From positions 1 through 64,000 of the forward strand of contig CAYVFI010000036.1 in assembly GCA_964450955.1 (NCBI GenBank): a stretch of 64,000 nt of DNA, given 5' to 3'. The notes under the pieces were generated by a model, which searched no databases, was not told where the DNA came from, and saw only the letters and a list, made by a program, of their open reading frames with translations. This DNA is from CAYNWT01 sp964450955. GTDB lineage: Bacteria > Planctomycetota > Planctomycetia > Planctomycetales > Planctomycetaceae. Position numbers and translations under genes: made by a program. This document shows, in pieces, positions 18,584 to 26,863 of the stretch (position 1 is the first letter of the stretch; every line of letters begins with the position of its first letter).

Positions 18584-18651
18584 CGTTTGTCTCCTTCAGC
18601 CAAGGTGCCGGGCGGGTCCCAGCTGTGCATGCTGTTGTTGGGAGGAGACAA

Positions 18652-18667
18652 AGCGAGCGGCGTGCCA
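18652..18667 (-). promoter_or_regulatory. Sigma-54 (-24/-12) promoter of rsr
   Basis: The minus-strand sequence TGGCACGCCGCTCGCT matches the consensus TGGCACG-N4-TTGCW at all positions but one (TCGC for TTGC), with correct GG-to-GC spacing. It points toward rsr and lies next to the gene for the sigma-54 activator RtcR. Confidence 0.8.
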
Positions 18668-18811
18668 GTTCGGTGAGTATTTCTTCGTTCTTGCTTTTAA
18701 CTGCTTAATCTGTAAGTGTTTATGGAAAATTAGATTGGCGTTTGGGTTTGTCCTGGCAATTCAGCTTGTCTGAATAGTGATCTGGTGAGATTGTCGTCTA
18801 TACTGTGGTAT

Positions 18812-20398
18812 ATGAATACTGTCGTTATTGGATACTTGGGTTCACAGCTGGATGGGGGAACCACAGCGGATCGTTGGCACAAATGGCGGCCGTCGGTTTC
18901 TGTTTGCCAGCACGAAGACTTTCTAGTCGATCGGTTCGAGCTGCTCATCGACAAGCGATCCAGGAAGCTCGCGAAAGTTGTGGCGGAGGATCTGCACTCG
19001 GTTTCTCCGGAGACTGACGTGCGCATCCATGAGGTTTCGTTTGTCGACCCGTGGGACTTTGAAGAGGTGTACGGCGCGATGCACGATTTCGCTCGCGCGT
19101 ACAAGTTTAAGACGGACAAGGAGAACTACCTTGTTCACATTACGACCGGAACCCACGTGTTTCAGATTTGCGCGTTCCTGCTGACGGAGTCTCGGCACCT
19201 GCCGGGACGACTTCTGCAAACGGCGCCTCCAAAAGGCAACGAGCGCGGCGTCGAGGGTCACTACAAGATTATTGACCTGGACCTGTCGCGCTACGACCAG
19301 CTTGCCGCTCGGTTTGAGCAGGAACAGTTGGCTCGGGTAAGCTTTCTGAAGGCTGGTATTGAAACGCAGAACAAGCGGTTCAACGAACTTATTGACCAAA
19401 TCGAACACGTCGCGCTACAGAGTGATGCGCCCATGTTACTGACGGGGCCGACCGGTGCGGGAAAGTCGCGGTTGGCCAAACGGATCTATGAGTTGAAGCG
19501 TTTGAACGAACGTGTGACAGGTCAGTTTGTGGAAGTGAACTGCGCGATGTTGCGTGGGGATCAGGCGATGTCCACTTTATTCGGCCACCGGAAGGGCGCG
19601 TTTACGGGGGCGGCGAAGGATCGGCCCGGTTTGCTTCGATCGGCAGATGGAGGCATGTTGTTCCTGGACGAGATTGGCGAGCTTGGTGCTGACGAGCAAG
19701 CGATGTTGTTACGAGCGCTTGAGGAGAAGCGGTTCCTGCCTGTTGGGGCCGATGAAGAAGTGAGCAGTGATTTTCAATTGATTGCAGGGACGAACCGGGC
19801 ACTTCGCGTGCGTGTTGCAGAGGGGCATTTTCGGGAAGATCTGTTGGCAAGGATCAATTTATGGACGTTTGACCTGCCGGGGCTGGTGGATCGGAGGGAA
19901 GACATCGAGCCGAATATTGATTTCGAGCTGGCTCAGTTTGCGGCATCGTCCGGCCGGCAGGTTCGGTTTAACAAGGAAGCGCGGGATCGGTTCCTGAAGT
20001 TTGCGGTGGGGCCTGAGGCTGCCTGGTCTGCCAACTTTCGTGACCTCAACGCAGCAATTGTGCGAATGGCGACGTTGGCTCCCGGCGGGCGGATTCAGAG
20101 TGCAACGGTTGATGTGGAGATTCAACGTTTGCGATCGAGTTGGGGTAACGTTGGGGCTGACAACGACAACGCATTGGCAGGCATGCTTGGTGACCGAGTT
20201 TCGGAAATCGATGCTTTTGATCGAGCGCAGTTGCAGTACGTGATTGGTGTGTGCCGTGAGAGTAGCTCGCTGGCGGAAGCTGGACGGCAGTTGTTTGATG
20301 TCTCACGACTTGCGAAAGCCAAGCCAAATGATTCAGATCGGCTGAGAAAGTTTCTGGCTCGATTCGGCCTGGACTTTAAGCAGGTGCAAGACGGGTAG
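18812..20398 (+). CDS. rtcR: RtcR, sigma-54-dependent activator of RNA repair genes
   Basis: A 528-residue protein. The N-terminal ~175 residues are the CARF-type sensor domain of RtcR (start MNTVVIGYLG, VHITTGTHVFQI). In studied enterobacteria this domain responds to RNA fragments or cyclic-phosphate ends. The AAA+ domain has Walker A GPTGAGKS (212-219), the sigma-54 contact loop GAFTGA (262-267) and Walker B LFLDEIGE (~283-290). A C-terminal helical domain for DNA binding follows. I chose ATG 18812, dropping nine upstream residues. It is divergent from rsr and should activate the sigma-54 promoter there. Confidence 0.95.
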   Translation: MNTVVIGYLGSQLDGGTTADRWHKWRPSVSVCQHEDFLVDRFELLIDKRSRKLAKVVAEDLHSVSPETDVRIHEVSFVDPWDFEEVYGAMHDFARAYKFKTDKENYLVHITTGTHVFQICAFLLTESRHLPGRLLQTAPPKGNERGVEGHYKIIDLDLSRYDQLAARFEQEQLARVSFLKAGIETQNKRFNELIDQIEHVALQSDAPMLLTGPTGAGKSRLAKRIYELKRLNERVTGQFVEVNCAMLRGDQAMSTLFGHRKGAFTGAAKDRPGLLRSADGGMLFLDEIGELGADEQAMLLRALEEKRFLPVGADEEVSSDFQLIAGTNRALRVRVAEGHFREDLLARINLWTFDLPGLVDRREDIEPNIDFELAQFAASSGRQVRFNKEARDRFLKFAVGPEAAWSANFRDLNAAIVRMATLAPGGRIQSATVDVEIQRLRSSWGNVGADNDNALAGMLGDRVSEIDAFDRAQLQYVIGVCRESSSLAEAGRQLFDVSRLAKAKPNDSDRLRKFLARFGLDFKQVQDG

Positions 20399-20450
20399 CC
20401 GGCGGCGGTCGGTCTGCGGTTCCAGCATTTTAGCCACTAGTCCAGCCTTC

Positions 20451-20936
20451 ATGGCGGACGGACAAGACAAGGCGACTTACGACGTGGACGAAATTGAAAA
20501 GCTGATTCAGAAGCTCCGCCGCGTTGAGGCGTTGCACGCTCGAACCGGGTTCGAAGGAGAACGCGCTGCGGCTGCGAACGCGATTGAAGCGATAAAAAAG
20601 CGGCTGGAAGAATGTGAGGTCAAGGATCCGCCAATCGAGTACAAGTTTTCTCTGGCTGATTCCTGGTCGCGGCAGTTAATGGTCGCGCTGCTGCGTCGGT
20701 ATGGGATTCGGCCGTATCGCCGCCCGAGACAGCGACGGACGACCGTGATGGCGCGGATATCGGAGTCGTTTGTTGACCAGACGCTTTGGCCGGAGTTTGT
20801 GGAGCTCGACAAGATTCTGCAGACGTACCTGGCGTCGGTGACGGAACGCGTGATTCGAGACGCGATTTTCGAAGATACAGCTGATGCCGCAGAAGTGGTG
20901 GCTCCAAAGCAGTTGGGGTCGGACTCTGACGCGTGA
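20451..20936 (+). CDS. Unknown protein downstream of rtcR
   Basis: A 161-residue protein, 52 bases after rtcR and in the same direction, so probably co-transcribed. The N-terminal third is helical (IEKLIQKLRRVEALHARTGFEGERAAAANAIEAIKKRLEE) and resembles, weakly, the DUF2786-type helical hairpin. The middle is basic (RRYGIRPYRRPRQRRTTVMARISESF) and may bind nucleic acid. I see no catalytic motif. Its position suggests a part in RNA repair, which is inference only. Confidence 0.7.
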   Translation: MADGQDKATYDVDEIEKLIQKLRRVEALHARTGFEGERAAAANAIEAIKKRLEECEVKDPPIEYKFSLADSWSRQLMVALLRRYGIRPYRRPRQRRTTVMARISESFVDQTLWPEFVELDKILQTYLASVTERVIRDAIFEDTADAAEVVAPKQLGSDSDA

Positions 20937-20986
20937 CCTTCAGTGCGTGTGGTTGGTTGCAATCTGATTTCTGTTTTTAGCAGCGG

Positions 20987-21478
20987 CTAATTCAGTGACC
21001 AGAATGCGTAGTTTAAAACTGCCGCGAAGCTGACCCATGCCAGGTAAGGCAACAGCATGTAGGCCGCGAGTTTGGAGTGTGTTCGAAACGCGGCGATCGT
21101 TGTGGCGATGGCGATCCACAGCACGATGATTTCGGCGAAGGCCAGGCCCATGTTGTGCAGGCCGAAGAAGAGAGCCGACCATGTTGCGTTGAGAGTCAGT
21201 TGAACTGCGAAGGCAGCGAGTGCGGTTTTGGCTTTGGCAAACCCGGACGCTCGCCAGACAAGCCAGGCCGAGATGGCCATCATGGAATACAACAACGTCC
21301 ACACGGGGCCAAACAGCCAATCCGGTGGAGCGAAAGATGGGCGGACGAGAGTGCGGAACCATTCATCTGGCGGAAAGAACGCTCCACTGGCAGCGACGGT
21401 AAAGCACAGTAGGAACGAGCCGGCTAGCGCTGCGGCGTTTTGTGCGGTTCGATTCGAGATGAATGTTGTCGTACTCAT
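20987..21478 (-). CDS. tspO: TspO/MBR family membrane protein
   Basis: A 163-residue protein with five membrane segments and the family's aromatic motifs (PPDEWFRTLVRPSFAPPDWLFGPVWTLLY, LNATWSALFFG). TspO proteins bind tetrapyrroles and are linked to stress responses. ATG 21478 gives the family's usual start. It converges with the ORF downstream of rtcR. No direct tie to RNA repair is evident. Confidence 0.9.
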   Translation of the reverse strand: MSTTTFISNRTAQNAAALAGSFLLCFTVAASGAFFPPDEWFRTLVRPSFAPPDWLFGPVWTLLYSMMAISAWLVWRASGFAKAKTALAAFAVQLTLNATWSALFFGLHNMGLAFAEIIVLWIAIATTIAAFRTHSKLAAYMLLPYLAWVSFAAVLNYAFWSLN

Positions 21479-21620
21479 GCGTGGTCTCTGTATGTATTCG
21501 AACACGTGGCCTGACGATTGAAGTCAGCCAGGATTGAATTTCAATACCAGCTGAGTTCCAGCCGCGCGTGGTTGGCGGCAATTGCGTTCGATTATCGACA
21601 TTTGTTGCTCGGAACGTTGC

Positions 21621-22652
21621 TTAGATTGTGACGCGAACGTTGTTTGTTTTGATCTCTTCGACTCGGATATCCACGTCCAGGAACTCGCGGATGATGTTGA
21701 TGTGGGTTGTGGAGTGATTCGACAGTGCGAGGGTTCGGAAAGAACCACCGCCAGTGCCGTTGGCTTTTCCGATGGCCATTGGTAGCAGTAGCTGGTCTGC
21801 CAGGTACTGAGCGACCGGGACGTCTGTCTTGAGATATGCTGCGGCTTGTCGGGCGACATCGCGGGCGACTTGTTCAGCCTTGCGGTTTTTTTCTCCGAAG
21901 GCGACGAATAGTTCGGTGACGTGTTGGTATTGGAGTTCAATCATCACGACGTTGCCCGGGCCGTTTGAATCGACTTCCAGGACGTGGCAGCAATCATCTT
22001 TGCCCTTCCATTCGAATTTGCGACGGATGATGTCACATTCGCGTTCGGCAATGTGAGGTGGCAGGTTAGAAACGATAGCGCGGACGCTTCGTTCGATTTG
22101 CTTGCCGCGTTCGGTAAGTTCCAGTGGCTTTAGGGCCGGGCAGGGGGCGACAGAAAGTTCCAGTTTGCCGCCGCCGGCTGGGTAGAAGCCGGGGCGAATC
22201 AGGTTCGCCGTAATTTCGGCTCCCATTCGTTTGAGTTGCGGCAGGTAGGCCTGTTGCAGAAAGTCGAACGGCGGCGCGAAGGGGTTGTGGGTTCCGCCTT
22301 CCAGCGTGACCGTTGAAGGCTGATCGGCGCTGAGAAGTATTGGCAGTAGCGTTTGGAATACCAGTGTGGTGCTGCCTGCGGTTCCCATTGAGAACCGGAA
22401 GTCGCCGCCTTTAATGGCGTTTGGGTTAAACGTGAGTTCGTTTGAACCCGGTGTGGCGCCTTCAATTGTTGCGTTGCAAATCTGAGCGGCGGCATTGACT
22501 GCGGTCGCGTGCTGCCGCTTCAGGCCCGGTTTCTTGCGGCCTGCGCGTATGTTGTGAATACGCAGTGGGTGGCCAGTGATGGCAGAGAGCGCGACGGAAG
22601 ACCGCAGAATTTGCCCGCCACCTTCTCCCTGCGCGCCGTCGATTGTGATCAT
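21621..22652 (-). CDS. rtcA: RNA 3'-terminal phosphate cyclase RtcA
   Basis: A 343-residue protein that converts RNA 3'-phosphates to 2',3'-cyclic phosphates by way of an adenylylated histidine. The N-terminus ITIDGAQGEGGGQILRSSVALS and the motif RPGFYPAGGGKLEL are characteristic. The C-terminal SNHSTTHINI carries the His expected to be adenylylated. It is 1.2 kb beyond rtcR and on the opposite strand, so rtcA is not in the rtcB transcript. I see no good sigma-54 site directly upstream. With RtcB it completes an RNA-end repair set. Confidence 0.96.
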   Translation of the reverse strand: MITIDGAQGEGGGQILRSSVALSAITGHPLRIHNIRAGRKKPGLKRQHATAVNAAAQICNATIEGATPGSNELTFNPNAIKGGDFRFSMGTAGSTTLVFQTLLPILLSADQPSTVTLEGGTHNPFAPPFDFLQQAYLPQLKRMGAEITANLIRPGFYPAGGGKLELSVAPCPALKPLELTERGKQIERSVRAIVSNLPPHIAERECDIIRRKFEWKGKDDCCHVLEVDSNGPGNVVMIELQYQHVTELFVAFGEKNRKAEQVARDVARQAAAYLKTDVPVAQYLADQLLLPMAIGKANGTGGGSFRTLALSNHSTTHINIIREFLDVDIRVEEIKTNNVRVTI

Positions 22653-22756
22653 TGTTTGCCTCCGGTTCCGAGTCTATCGGTTTTCGGAGTAGAGGCGAAA
22701 GTTGGCGATGGGTTCGCGGGTCTTAAAACCGGTGCGCTGAAACCGGCTGGGGCCGA

Positions 22757-22924
22757 TCAGGTTCGACGCGGTTTACTGCGCGCTTTATTGGCTGTGGCCA
22801 GGCATTGGCAATCGGAGCAGGGACGGGGTGCCCCTGAATTGGTTCCGTCGATCTCTGTTCCGCAGATCTGACAGATATGGCCTTCCTGGATCAGGATTGA
22901 AATTCGTACGGCAAGGTCACTCAT
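22757..22924 (-). CDS. Small CxxC zinc-ribbon-like protein
   Basis: A 55-residue protein (MSDLAVRISILIQEGHICQICG...). Two CxxC-type pairs (CQICG and CSDCQC) suggest a zinc ribbon. It lies 104 bases upstream of rtcA in the same direction. The longer frame upstream looks non-coding. Function is unknown. Confidence 0.6.
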   Translation of the reverse strand: MSDLAVRISILIQEGHICQICGTEIDGTNSGAPRPCSDCQCLATANKARSKPRRT

Positions 22925-23114
22925 TAGAGGTTCTCCACAACTGATGCTTACGGGTTTTTTTAGGACGAATTCGCGGTTCGGCAACTGACCACTTGTTGTT
23001 GTTGAGCACCTGTGGGCGCAAGTCGTTTGGCGACTTTGGTTTCCGGTAGGTAAGAACAATTGGTGTCGTTACCTCAAAACCCATCGGGTCACGGTTGTAA
23101 GGAGTGGTGACGAG

Positions 23115-23696
23115 ATGGACTCAAGTACGAAATCTGCGAGCGTGAATGAGCTAACTGACGTTGTCTTATCCAGGGCTCGGGTCTGTGAGCTCTATCAGCG
23201 ACACAGTCGTGAGTTGTGGGCCGGGTTCTACGCAAGATGTCGTGATGCAGAACTTGCCAGCGATCTTGTGCAGGAAGCGTTTAGCAGACTGTGGAAGAAC
23301 AGAGGAACCATATCGCGGCCGCTAAGTTGGTTGAAGCGTGTTGGTGTTAATCTAATGATCGACCGAGCTCGAAGACTGGCAAGTCGACCGGAAATGATAT
23401 CCGGAACCGATTCGCTTCAATCTGAGGCGGATGAACCCTGGCAGCATCTTGCCGCTGTGGAATCCTGTGCATGGGTCACATTGGCTTTGCAGAAACTTCG
23501 CGAGTCTGATCGCGAGATTCTTGTGTTGCGATACGGGCACGATCTTGGTTCGAGAGCGATTGGTGAGCAGCTTTCAATTAACGCCGACGCGGTTGACATG
23601 CGGCTTTCGCGTGCGAGACGCCGATTGTTGAAAGCGTTTGTAGGGCTGGAGTCGGGCCGCCGTCGGACGCGTTCGGGCGTAGTTCCGTTGGGCTAG
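23115..23696 (+). CDS. ECF-type sigma-70 family RNA polymerase sigma factor
   Basis: A 193-residue protein. Region 2 shows YQRHSRELWAGFYARCRDAELASDLVQEAFSRLWKN, and region 4 shows SDREILVLRYGHDLGSRAIGEQLSINADAVDMRLSRARRRL, typical of extracytoplasmic-function sigma factors. The start lies after a GGAG (about ten bases before ATG). No anti-sigma gene is adjacent. The MsrAB gene follows 124 bases on and could be a target, which is inference. Confidence 0.88.
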   Translation: MDSSTKSASVNELTDVVLSRARVCELYQRHSRELWAGFYARCRDAELASDLVQEAFSRLWKNRGTISRPLSWLKRVGVNLMIDRARRLASRPEMISGTDSLQSEADEPWQHLAAVESCAWVTLALQKLRESDREILVLRYGHDLGSRAIGEQLSINADAVDMRLSRARRRLLKAFVGLESGRRRTRSGVVPLG

Positions 23697-23820
23697 ACCG
23701 ATTGTGAGGCTGGCAACCTGGTGAATTCTTCAGTTGGCTGACGGCCGCGAGGTAAGAGTTCGGCCCGGTGAGTTGTCACACCTATGTGAGACGAAGTGTA
23801 TATTTTCAGGGAGAAGAGCG

Positions 23821-24957
23821 ATGAGTCGATCACGAAAAACTGCGATTTTGGCAATCGCTCTGGGGCTTGGTGTTTACGGCATTTTTGGGGTTGGTCAGGG
23901 CAACGCTGTGAAGGCTGCTATGGATGTTCCGAAGGAGCATACACGTACTGCAATATTCGCGGGCGGTTGTTTCTGGTGCATGGAACCACCGTTTGAGAAG
24001 CTAAACGGTGTGGTCAGTGCTGAATCGGGCTACACCGGTGGCTCTAAAGAAAACCCGACGTACGAAGAGGTTTCGCACACCGAAACCGGTCACCTTGAGG
24101 CAATTCGAGTGACCTACGACAGTCGCGTTTTGACTTACAACGACCTTTTGGAAGTGTTCTGGCGCAACATCGATCCGACCGATCCCAACGGCCAGTTTGC
24201 CGATCAAGGGTCTTCGTACTTGTCGGCAATTTTCGTAGCGAACGCGGAAGAACGCCGGGCTGCGGAAAAATCGAAGATGGAGTTGGCCGGGTCGGGGCGG
24301 TTTAACAAGCCCATTGTGACCACGATTCGCGATGCTGCGAAGTTCTACCGAGCGGAAGGTTACCACCAGGATTATTACAAGAAGAATCCGCTGAAGTACA
24401 AGTACTACCGGTTCGGCTCGGGCCGAGATCGGTTCATCGACAGGGCGTGGGGCAAGGATCGAAAGTACGATCCGCCCGTGCGAGATACGGGTTTGGTGGT
24501 TCACGAGGACGGTTCGAAATCTCGACTGTTTCGGAAGCCTTCTGATGCTGTCCTGAAGACGCAATTGACAGCGATTCAGTACCAGGTGACTCAGGAAGAC
24601 AGCACAGAGCGTCCATTCACAAACGAGTTTTGGGACAGCAAGAAGGATGGGATTTACGTTGATGTTGTGACGGGTGAGCCGCTTTTTAGTTCTCGTGACA
24701 AGTTCGCTTCCGGTACCGGTTGGCCATCATTCACGCGACCGCTGGATAACCGGTACATTGTTGAAAAGACTGACTACAAGATGATTTTGCCTCGAACAGA
24801 GGTTCGATCGAAGCATGGTGATTCGCACCTTGGTCACGTCTTCAGCGACGGGCCGCGACCGACCGGGCTACGCTACTGTATTAACTCAGCCTCGTTACGA
24901 TTTGTTCCTCGCGAGGAATTAGTTGCCAGGGGTTATGGGGAGTTTGCTGACAGATAG
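23821..24957 (+). CDS. msrAB: Peptide methionine sulfoxide reductase MsrA-MsrB fusion, exported
   Basis: A 378-residue protein. A signal/anchor segment is followed by MsrA with the catalytic GCFWC motif and YTGG, reducing Met-S-sulfoxide. The MsrB domain, reducing the R form, covers the last ~140 residues with GTGWPSF, HLGHVF and the catalytic Cys in RYCINSASLRF. The two CxxC pairs that bind zinc in many MsrB proteins are missing (YVDVVTGEPLF in place of one), so this is a non-zinc type. ATG 23821 has a GGGAGAAGAG ribosome site. It probably repairs oxidised envelope proteins. A terminator follows. Confidence 0.95.
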   Translation: MSRSRKTAILAIALGLGVYGIFGVGQGNAVKAAMDVPKEHTRTAIFAGGCFWCMEPPFEKLNGVVSAESGYTGGSKENPTYEEVSHTETGHLEAIRVTYDSRVLTYNDLLEVFWRNIDPTDPNGQFADQGSSYLSAIFVANAEERRAAEKSKMELAGSGRFNKPIVTTIRDAAKFYRAEGYHQDYYKKNPLKYKYYRFGSGRDRFIDRAWGKDRKYDPPVRDTGLVVHEDGSKSRLFRKPSDAVLKTQLTAIQYQVTQEDSTERPFTNEFWDSKKDGIYVDVVTGEPLFSSRDKFASGTGWPSFTRPLDNRYIVEKTDYKMILPRTEVRSKHGDSHLGHVFSDGPRPTGLRYCINSASLRFVPREELVARGYGEFADR

Positions 24958-24980
24958 TGGGCTTGAAATTTCTGGCATGG

Positions 24981-25016
24981 CCACACTGTTGTCACGTAAC
25001 ACAGTGTGGTTTTTTT
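24981..25016 (+). terminator. Intrinsic terminator after msrAB
   Basis: CCACACTGT pairs with ACAGTGTGG (9 bp, 11-base loop), followed by seven T. Confidence 0.9.
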
Positions 25017-25246
25017 ACGCGCGGTTTTTCTTTGGCTTTTGTGGTTCGGGGCGTGCTTTTCCTCGAGTCTCCGGTCCATGAAGTTGAACGCCGCGTGGGC
25101 GGGAATGTTGGACGGCTTGCTTTGGGACTGTTTCTGTGAGATCGAAAACATCGGAAGTTTTTGCCGATTCCGTGGTAAGAGAGTCGTGGCCAGCCGCGTC
25201 AGAACAGCGTACCGGAAACAACGCTTGAATCAGCGGGGACGAACTC

Positions 25247-26447
25247 ATGTTAAACGCCATCGGAAACCTGTTTGTTTCTCCTCGTGCTCGCTCTTCCCGT
25301 CGTCGAGCCGAAGGGTTGTTGACCGCGCAGCATCTTGAGACTCGATTGGCTTTGACGGCATCTGCAGTGGCTCCGACAGTGGTTGCCCCGGACGCCAGCC
25401 CGATCCAAACACCAGTCCANNNNNNNNNNNNNNNNNNNNNNNNNNNNNNNNNNNNNNNNNNNNNNNNNNNNNNNNNNNNNNNNNNNNNNNNNNNNNNNNN
25501 NNNNNNNNNNNNNNNNNNNAACACCGGTCCAAACACCGGTCCAAACACCGGTCCAAACACCGGTCCAAACACCGGTCCAAACACCGATCCAAACACCAGT
25601 CCAAACACCAGTCCAAACACCGATCGTTCCACAGCAGACGGTGGCTGAACTGACTGAAGAACACAGCTACCCTGTGGCTGAAGGGGTTGAGGTTCTTGAG
25701 TACGAAGATAGTGAGCCCGCGCTGATGGGGGCACCGGCTGCCCTGCTGCTAAGCGTGGATGATTCGGGCGAGGCGTCCGAATCTGAGATCACGGTTCAGG
25801 AAATTCAGTTTCCCGACACCAATCAGGTCGCCGACAACACGGCCTTCTTTGAGTCGATTCAGTCACCGCGTCAGGTGGTCTTGGCGGATGGTGAGGAGCC
25901 GGTACGTAGCCCGCTTCAACAGGAATCATTTGGCAAAGCCGGGCTTGAGAGTTCTCCGGACCTGTCATCACCAATCGAGTTGATTGCGGAAGAGGAAGCG
26001 GTTCCGCGGGAGGATGAGGACAAGGATCAGCTGGAATCAGACAAGACAGACGATGAGGATCCACCGGTTGAGGCCGAGTCGGCGACAGCGAAGGACAACG
26101 AGCAACGCTTGGTTGACGAAGCAGTCATGGCGCTGGATATGGACATGCCTAAGGAACACGCTGACTCAAGAGAGGCAGGATCGATGGCTGAACCTGCTGC
26201 CTCGTCGGATATGTCACAAGCTGAGACTGTCGATGGGGTTCAGCAGACGTCCGCGGCAGTTGACACCGACACCGAAGATGCTGTGACCCTTGAGGTCAGC
26301 GATCTGGATGAATTCTTCAGTAGCGAACAAAGCACCGTGGCACCTCACCAGAAAGCGATGGCGACTGCCGCAGTCTTGCTGCTTGGGGCGAGCCAGATGC
26401 GTCGATCGCGACGTCAATCAGAACTGATCGGCGATCAGGGTTTGTAA
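25247..26447 (+). CDS. Exported acidic protein with (QTPV)n repeats, interrupted by a scaffold gap
   Basis: The N-terminus (MLNAIGNLFVSPRARSSRRRAEG, then LETRLALTAS) carries the LExRxALxA-type motif of exported planctomycete proteins. A run of QTPV/QTPI tetrapeptides coded by a 12-base repeat flanks 100 N (25420-25519). The acidic region that follows (rich in E, D, S) ends in a hydrophobic stretch AMATAAVLLLGAS and a basic RRSRRQ tail, like a membrane or sorting anchor. The N block shifts the apparent frame, but the QTPV frame is open on both sides, so I treat it as one gene. True length is unknown. I recognise no enzyme domain. Confidence 0.75.
25520..25631 (+). repeat. 12-bp tandem repeat (CCAAACACCGGT), scaffold gap at its 5' side
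   Basis: About nine units of CCAAACACCGGT and variants (CCGATC, CCAGTC) remain after the 100-N gap at 25420-25519, and one unit precedes it. The gap was probably caused by this array. Confidence 0.9.
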
Positions 26448-26863
26448 GAAACAAATAGCCGCACACGCAGTCAGACGGATTCGTCTGGCTCGCTTCATTG
26501 ACGGGGAACGGCCAATCGGCACCAGTGTTTGGTGTCGGTTGGCTGGTTTTTTTTGCCGCAACTACTGCGTGATTTTTTTCGGGCAACCTGATCGACATCG
26601 CCGCGGAAACGTTCATGGCAGACTCGCAATCGTGCCAATGAGCGGATCCCGACCACTGCCGTCTGCCCGGTAATAATGTCGCGCGGCGTATCGGCTTGGC
26701 TGGGATCATTTACGGGTCAGCGGGTCAGCTGGCGGTAAAGGCCCCTCAGTCGTCGTGCTTCCGGCTTTGTGTTGCGGGGTGGCAGGCAGGCAAATGGCCG
26801 GCCAGCTTGTTCCACCATTTCATCGATGAGGGACAGCAGGGAGGAACGGTCAGCCAATCGGTT
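26448..26863. other. Intergenic between convergent genes
   Basis: It holds one strong terminator (26511-26554) and otherwise nothing I recognise. Confidence 0.5.
26511..26554 (+). terminator. Intrinsic terminator
   Basis: A 14-bp stem (GCCAATCGGCACCA with TGGTGTCGGTTGGC, two G-U pairs) and a five-base loop are followed by eight T. It ends the QTPV-repeat gene. Confidence 0.9.
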
